Below, in pieces: positions 59,852-64,000 of a stretch of 64,000 nt of DNA (positions within the stretch are counted from its first letter, which is position 1; each line of letters opens with the position of its first letter). Origin of the DNA: Haloquadratum walsbyi J07HQW1 (GTDB lineage: Archaea > Halobacteriota > Halobacteria > Halobacteriales > Haloferacaceae). A program made the translations under genes and the position numbers. The notes under the pieces were generated by a model. The model was given only the letters and a program-made list of their open reading frames with translations. It was not told where the DNA came from and ran no database searches. The stretch is taken from the NCBI GenBank assembly GCA_000415965.1, contig KE356560.1, positions 3,342,201-3,406,200 on the forward strand. Direction: 5' to 3'.

Positions 59852-60790
59852 TTACTCTATATCATCAGCATCGGGAAATGGGACATCAACCGTGTGCCCA
59901 TCATCAGGGACAAACGCTCGGTGTCCATCAAATGTAGCCGCTGCATCCGTTTCAAGTGGCGTTGCATCCCCGGCATACCGCGATGAGATGTGTGTAAGTG
60001 CGAGTTGTCGTGCATCTGCACGCGCTGCAATCTGTGCTGCCTCCTGTGCTGTTGAGTGACCTGTCTGCTTCGCTCGGGTTGCTCGATCAGCAGCAAAGGT
60101 AGCATCATGAACGAGTAAATCTGCATCACTCGCAGCCTCGATAGTTGTCTCAGTTGGGCGTGTATCCCCAGTGTAGACAACGCGACGACCTGGTCGAGGG
60201 TCACCGACAACCTGTTCAGGATGAACGGTACTTCCATCGGCTAATTCAACAGACTCACCATCATGGAGCCGACCAAATTTCGGACCGACAGGTACGCCCA
60301 GTGCCTCTGCTCGTTCGCGATTAAATCGACCCTTCCGATCTGACTCGATAAGTGCATATCCAATGGACGTAACACCACGATGTGATGTCTCGAAAGTACG
60401 AATTATGTACTCATCGGCATCAACAGCCACACCTCCTGGTCGAATCTCACGGATATTGATGGGATATCCAGGACGGTACCCAGCAGTTTCGACGAGATGA
60501 CGAAGATGTGGCTTTGACCCAGGAGGTCCATGAATTGCCAGTGCATCTGTCCGGTCGTTAAAATCAAGCGTTTGGATGAGACCAGGAATTCCAAGGATAT
60601 GATCGCCATGAAGATGAGTCACAAAGATATGTGAGAGATTGAATCCAGTCCCGAATCGCATCATTTGTCGCTGTGTGCCCTCACCACAGTCAAATAGCAA
60701 TCGCTCACCATCGCGCTCAACGAAGAACGCACTCGGTCCCCGTTCTGTCGTTGGCACAGCTCCACCGGTCCCGAGGAACGTCACACGCAT
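59852..60790 (-). CDS. rnz: Ribonuclease Z
   Basis: 312 residues of the metallo-beta-lactamase superfamily. It starts MRVTFLGTGGAVPTTERGPS, with the metal site THLHGDHILGIPGL near residue 60, VVYTGDTRPTE, LVHDATFAAD, and the family end motif LALTHISSRYAGD. It cuts the 3' trailer from tRNA precursors. Nearby genes (RFC-like, decarboxylase) are arranged as in other haloarchaea, from memory. It is divergent from them. Confidence 0.95.
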   Translation of the reverse strand: MRVTFLGTGGAVPTTERGPSAFFVERDGERLLFDCGEGTQRQMMRFGTGFNLSHIFVTHLHGDHILGIPGLIQTLDFNDRTDALAIHGPPGSKPHLRHLVETAGYRPGYPINIREIRPGGVAVDADEYIIRTFETSHRGVTSIGYALIESDRKGRFNRERAEALGVPVGPKFGRLHDGESVELADGSTVHPEQVVGDPRPGRRVVYTGDTRPTETTIEAASDADLLVHDATFAADRATRAKQTGHSTAQEAAQIAARADARQLALTHISSRYAGDATPLETDAAATFDGHRAFVPDDGHTVDVPFPDADDIE

Positions 60791-61502
60791 CAGTTACATT
60801 CAATATCGGCTGGCAAAGTAAACCCGTGTCGAATCGGTGCTCACTCAGGTCGATGAATTACCTTCTTGTTAGGTGAACTCCCCTTATCATAGTTTAATCA
60901 CCAGCAGTCGTCGGCTCCTTTTGTTTGCGGGTGGAGTTTTCTGTTCCTCAGATGCAACGCAGTTTCTGCTCATGGTCTCTAGCTGTGATACACCAGAGAA
61001 GCCACACAAGACTCGACGGAATCTTATGTGTGTTTGAACTCGGTATTCAAAGGATAGTCTCGCTTCCGAGATTGTTTGCCGTTGCTAACCAGTTACAGCT
61101 CGTACTCGTGTATTCAGACAGCTATCAGAAACGTGAGCTTAGCTGAGTCATCACAGCACCGATATTCTCCGTCACATTCATATTGGCGTTGAGCGCCGTA
61201 TCATAGCTCCAGACGCAGAAATCACAGTTACTGTCGTATTTGAGGGCGCTCACAAAGCGAATAAACGATCGCCATGCGGAGTGAGACTGCTATATCGACT
61301 TTCGGTCTTCGACTCAGTATATATATATTTTCGTTCTCGTCTGCCGGATGTCGACAAGCCCTAATGTTGAGTTCTCTATCAGTAGTTGAGATTGCCTATG
61401 ATCGAATATCAAGATCAGCAATCGACGGCGAATCGCGGAATCAGATCAAAATACAGGTGTTTTTCTTGTTGTTTATCATGAACTCGGTGAGTATCTCTCA
61501 GC
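60791..61502 (-). other. 700-bp spacer with a possible transposase zinc-finger remnant
   Basis: No intact gene. On the minus strand at about 61145-61240, YDSNCDFCVWSYDTALNANM and NVTENIGAVMTQLSSR look like a broken zinc-finger end of a TnpB-type protein (CxxC followed by a conserved Asn-Ala-x-x-N). The rest has no recognisable frame. A TATATATATA tract lies at 61318-61328. Confidence 0.4.
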
Positions 61503-61781
61503 ATGGAACATGACCGGATCCATGCACAACCGCCCTCGCATGATACTGACCGATGGTCTGTCGGCACGATTGAATCAATTGAAACACAAGATGGACACTG
61601 CATCGTGACCGTGCGAACAGCGCAGGAAACGGAGCAAAAACAAAAGCTAACGGTGACGATAGCGGTTCGTGATTTATTCCTGCGTCGGCTTGATGTCGGC
61701 ATTGATGTCGACGATATAACTGAATCTGCGCTAGACAACGCTATTGGAGAGCGTGTATGGTATCGCGTACGCGGAGAATAG
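61503..61781 (+). CDS. Conserved hypothetical haloarchaeal protein
   Basis: 92 residues. It begins MEHDRIHAQPPSHDTDRWSV and contains GTIESIETQDGHCIVTVRTA and LFLRRLDVGIDVDDI, a beta-rich layout like a small OB- or SH3-like domain, which I cannot confirm. It sits 36 bp before the RFC-like gene on the same strand and may share its operon. No catalytic motif is seen. Confidence 0.68.
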   Translation: MEHDRIHAQPPSHDTDRWSVGTIESIETQDGHCIVTVRTAQETEQKQKLTVTIAVRDLFLRRLDVGIDVDDITESALDNAIGERVWYRVRGE

Positions 61782-61817
61782 CGGGTTTCATAACTCACGA
61801 CGCCAAATGAATATCTG

Positions 61818-62942
61818 ATGCAGGCACCACTGTGGATAGAGCGCCATGCCCCCGCACTCACCGAGTTACCGCAGGCAAGTGCGCGAGACCGACTAACGAG
61901 AATAGCGGATGAACCAATGAATCTCGTTGTTCAAGGACCGTCGGGCGTTGGAAAGACAGCCGCTGTTCGAGCATTCACACATGAGGTGCATACAGATCCA
62001 GACGCCGATCTGATCGAGATTAACGTTGCAGATTTCTTCAATCGAACAAAAAAGCAGATTCGAGAGGATCCGCGGTTTGAACGATTTCTACAGGGGCAGA
62101 CTGCCTTTTCAAAGCAATATCGTCGTGGGAACAAAGGCAATAAATACAAGCGTGATTGGTCGAAGCGAGATATGATCTCACATGTCATGCAGGAACTCGC
62201 ATCATATCAACCAGCCTCCGGTAGTTACAAAACCGTCCTTTTGGATAATGCCGAGACGATTCGTGAAGACTTCCAACAAGCACTCCGTCGGGTGATGGAG
62301 CGATATCATCAAAGTACACAGTTTGTTATTGCCACGCGCCAGCCAACAACACTCATTCCACCAATCCGATCACGATGTTTTCCAGTCCCTATTCGAGCAC
62401 CGACAGTCGATGAGATTGAATCAGTCATAACTGATATCGCCGCTGCTGAAGAAGTTGAGATTGATGAGATGGCGATGACACTCATTGCCTCAAAAGCTGA
62501 TGGTGATCTTCGATATGCAATCTTAGCAGCACAACACGCTGCAATCGAGGGTGATGGAGCAATCACAACAGATACTGCACAGGAGGCGCTCGCGGATGTC
62601 GGGTATGAGGATATGTTTCAAGAAATCCTCGATACTGCTGCCGCCCAAGAAATCGATGACGCCCGGGATCTGGTGACCACCCTGCTTGATGAGGAGGGAT
62701 TCAGCGGACAAGAGGTTCTCCAGGAACTGCTCTCTGTTGCAAATACCTACCCTGAGACATACGGAAGTGCAAATGTTATCCGACTACATCGATTGGCTGG
62801 CGCCGTTGATTGTGACCTTGCAGAGGGTGGTGAGGACAGACTCCATCTGACACATCTGTTAGCTGCATGGGCGAGTGGACAATCAACGCTTGATGAAACA
62901 GCAGAGATGCCCGAGGCTCAGACATCAGGAAAGCGAGCATAA
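61818..62942 (+). CDS. rfcC: Replication factor C small subunit-like AAA+ ATPase
   Basis: 374 residues of the clamp-loader family. Walker A is GPSGVGKTAA (about residues 40-49). The Walker B position reads VLLDNAET rather than the usual DEAD or DEAE box, an Asn-for-Glu change. IRSRCFPVPI holds the SRC motif with the arginine finger. A collar domain follows (EILDTAAAQEIDDARDLVTT). Haloarchaea carry two RFC small subunits, and this looks like the divergent second one. It helps load PCNA in DNA replication. Confidence 0.85.
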   Translation: MQAPLWIERHAPALTELPQASARDRLTRIADEPMNLVVQGPSGVGKTAAVRAFTHEVHTDPDADLIEINVADFFNRTKKQIREDPRFERFLQGQTAFSKQYRRGNKGNKYKRDWSKRDMISHVMQELASYQPASGSYKTVLLDNAETIREDFQQALRRVMERYHQSTQFVIATRQPTTLIPPIRSRCFPVPIRAPTVDEIESVITDIAAAEEVEIDEMAMTLIASKADGDLRYAILAAQHAAIEGDGAITTDTAQEALADVGYEDMFQEILDTAAAQEIDDARDLVTTLLDEEGFSGQEVLQELLSVANTYPETYGSANVIRLHRLAGAVDCDLAEGGEDRLHLTHLLAAWASGQSTLDETAEMPEAQTSGKRA

Positions 62943-62952
62943 TTTTATTTCC

Positions 62953-63579
62953 GTGTTGATACTCTCAGTAATCCCGAATCGGTTCGCTCCTGGTGTTCGT
63001 CGGTATGCTGTCCCAGTGTTTGTCTTTGCGGGCGTAGCTGGTGGAATTGCCCCACCTATTGGTGTGCTCGCATTATTAGTTGGTGGCGCGATTTTGTGGT
63101 TTTTCCGTGACCCCTCTCGACAACCATCCGGTCCAGGTATTGTAGCCCCCGGTGAGGGTCATGTGACTGTTATTCGAGAGGAAGGCGAACAGATTCGAAT
63201 TGGTATCTTCTTGAATGTGACCGATGTCCATGTTGCACGCGCACCAATCGCTGGGGAGGTCACACAGTGCACTCATCGAGAGGGGGCTCACCGTCCAGCG
63301 TTCATGAAAGAATCACCCAGAAACGAGCGCGTCGATATTGCAGTTACTACCCCCGATGGACCGGTTGAAATATCACTTATTGCCGGTGCCGTCGCGCGGC
63401 GAATTTATCCATATGTTCATGATGGAATGTCCATTGATCGTGCACAGCGAATTGGACATATTGACTTCGGATCACGCGTCGATGTGTTGCTCCCGCCGAA
63501 ATATACTGCGGATGACCTTCTTGTGACAGATGGTCAGAAAGTGCGCGCAGGTGAATCAATCGTTGCACGACGAGAGTGA
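62953..63579 (+). CDS. asd: Archaetidylserine decarboxylase (phosphatidylserine decarboxylase family)
   Basis: 208 residues from a GTG at 62953 (then LILSVIPNRFAPGVRRYAVP). The upstream part of the frame overlaps the RFC-like gene and has no family likeness, so I reject it. A membrane segment lies at residues 17-42. FFRDPSRQP, NVTDVHVARAPIAGEV and HIDFGSRVDVLLP give the family pattern. The Gly-Ser in FGSR is the autocatalytic cleavage site that makes the pyruvoyl cofactor. It forms archaetidylethanolamine from archaetidylserine in the membrane. Confidence 0.88.
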   Translation: MLILSVIPNRFAPGVRRYAVPVFVFAGVAGGIAPPIGVLALLVGGAILWFFRDPSRQPSGPGIVAPGEGHVTVIREEGEQIRIGIFLNVTDVHVARAPIAGEVTQCTHREGAHRPAFMKESPRNERVDIAVTTPDGPVEISLIAGAVARRIYPYVHDGMSIDRAQRIGHIDFGSRVDVLLPPKYTADDLLVTDGQKVRAGESIVARRE

Positions 63580-64000
63580 GTGATGATTACTCCCTTCGAT
63601 ATCATGCTCAGAAGTAGTATCATCGTTCACGCGTCTGAGTATGTGGACATATCGGGTGAGAGATCGGTGAACACGTCGCTCAAACTGTGTTGTGACTGTC
63701 CATCCCACCTTAGTCGCGATGTCGGTATATGAGCGATCAGCAATAATGACACACCGAGGAGCGATTCGAATCGTCTCTGTGAGTGCACCAGCGATAAGTT
63801 CACTGAGTCTGTCTGCTGCAATCTTCGATTGACGACCATATGGTGCATCAAAAATGACAGCGTCAATACTGTTATTCAAAACCGGGAGTTCAGTTGCATC
63901 TGCTTCGAATATATGCCACGGTTGTGTCGAAAGATACTCTGCAAGGTTCTGTGTTGCACCAACTGCCATTTTTGATTGCACATCAGATCCAATGACGGTT
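63556..64000 (-). CDS. TrmG10-type tRNA N2-guanine methyltransferase, 3' part only
   Basis: Open to the end of the window, so the gene's start is missing. The visible 148 residues are the C-terminal half of an N2/N6-type methyltransferase. VIGSDVQSKMAVGATQNL is motif I to II, FEADATELPVLNNSIDAVIF leads to motif IV as DAPYGRQSK (canonically DPPY), and IAPRCVIIADRS follows. Archaeal relatives methylate guanine 10 of tRNA. The 3' end overlaps the decarboxylase gene (63556-63579) on the opposite strand. Confidence 0.82.
   Translation of the reverse strand, partial: TVIGSDVQSKMAVGATQNLAEYLSTQPWHIFEADATELPVLNNSIDAVIFDAPYGRQSKIAADRLSELIAGALTETIRIAPRCVIIADRSYTDIATKVGWTVTTQFERRVHRSLTRYVHILRRVNDDTTSEHDIEGSNHHSLSSCND

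Noticed and set aside
61318..61328. TATATATATA tract as a strong promoter for the gene at 61503
   Set aside because: It lies 175 bp before the start; haloarchaeal TATA boxes sit about 27 bp before a leaderless start.

Overview
The window is chromosomal DNA from an extremely halophilic archaeon, most probably Haloquadratum walsbyi or a very close relative. The proteins are strongly acidic and of haloarchaeal type: split RNA polymerase subunits B''/B'/A'/A'', EF-1alpha/EF-2, eIF-1A, Rio1 kinase and a two-domain 2-oxoacid:ferredoxin oxidoreductase. The DNA, however, is unusually AT-rich for a haloarchaeon, with long intergenic stretches, many inserted-element relics and inteins, all features known for Haloquadratum. 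The species name is an inference; the group assignment is firm. Most genes lie on the minus strand.

Layout. 0-6.4 kb: a pyruvate-type ferredoxin oxidoreductase (porA-porB) with an Lrp-type regulator, then the last steps of chorismate synthesis (aroA, aroC). 7-16.8 kb: DinB polymerase with a C-terminal PCNA-binding motif, triosephosphate isomerase, an MBF1-like factor, a run of hisC - Fap7/AK6-like adenylate kinase - CDP-alcohol phosphatidyltransferase, a GMC oxidoreductase with its Tat-exported small subunit, and a fumarylacetoacetate hydrolase family protein. 16.8-26.3 kb: a relic zone in which at least five broken TnpB genes (IS200/IS605, IS1341 group) and their terminal hairpins surround a few intact genes (metallo-hydrolase, NagD-type phosphatase, zinc-ribbon protein, deaminase). 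26.8-31.8 kb: a polyamine/iron-type ABC transporter operon (lipoprotein, ATPase, two permeases). 32-33.1 kb: tRNA-Ala(CGC) next to a broken, 5'-truncated tnpB.

33.2-54.1 kb holds the transcription/translation core. Read in the minus direction it runs eIF-1A - rio1, then rpoH - rpoB2 - rpoB1 - rpoA1 - rpoA2 - nusA-like - rps12 - rps7, then fusA after an interposed plus-strand gene of the DUF5781 type, then an ACT-domain protein - homoserine dehydrogenase, then EF-1alpha - rps10. The rpoA2 gene carries a 215-residue mini-intein placed exactly at the start of the polymerase trigger loop, which is the most notable single feature. The cluster is also interrupted by non-coding spacers (about 750 bp between nusA-like and rps12, about 300 bp between rpoB2 and rpoB1).

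54.2-64 kb: tyrS, a small membrane protein amid relic DNA, a DUF460 RNase H-fold/coiled-coil protein, RNase Z, an RFC small-subunit-like clamp-loader gene, archaetidylserine decarboxylase and the 3' part of a TrmG10-type tRNA methyltransferase.

Small-scale structure that genes do not explain includes a family of G/C-rich hairpins with a shared flank, one holding six GTTGAT repeats in its loop; a roughly 100-bp sequence repeated four times in the same orientation; and frequent 6-bp tandem repeats which, inside genes, encode acidic or small-residue dipeptide runs. I did not find CRISPR arrays, rRNA genes, or a convincing new multi-gene defence system.
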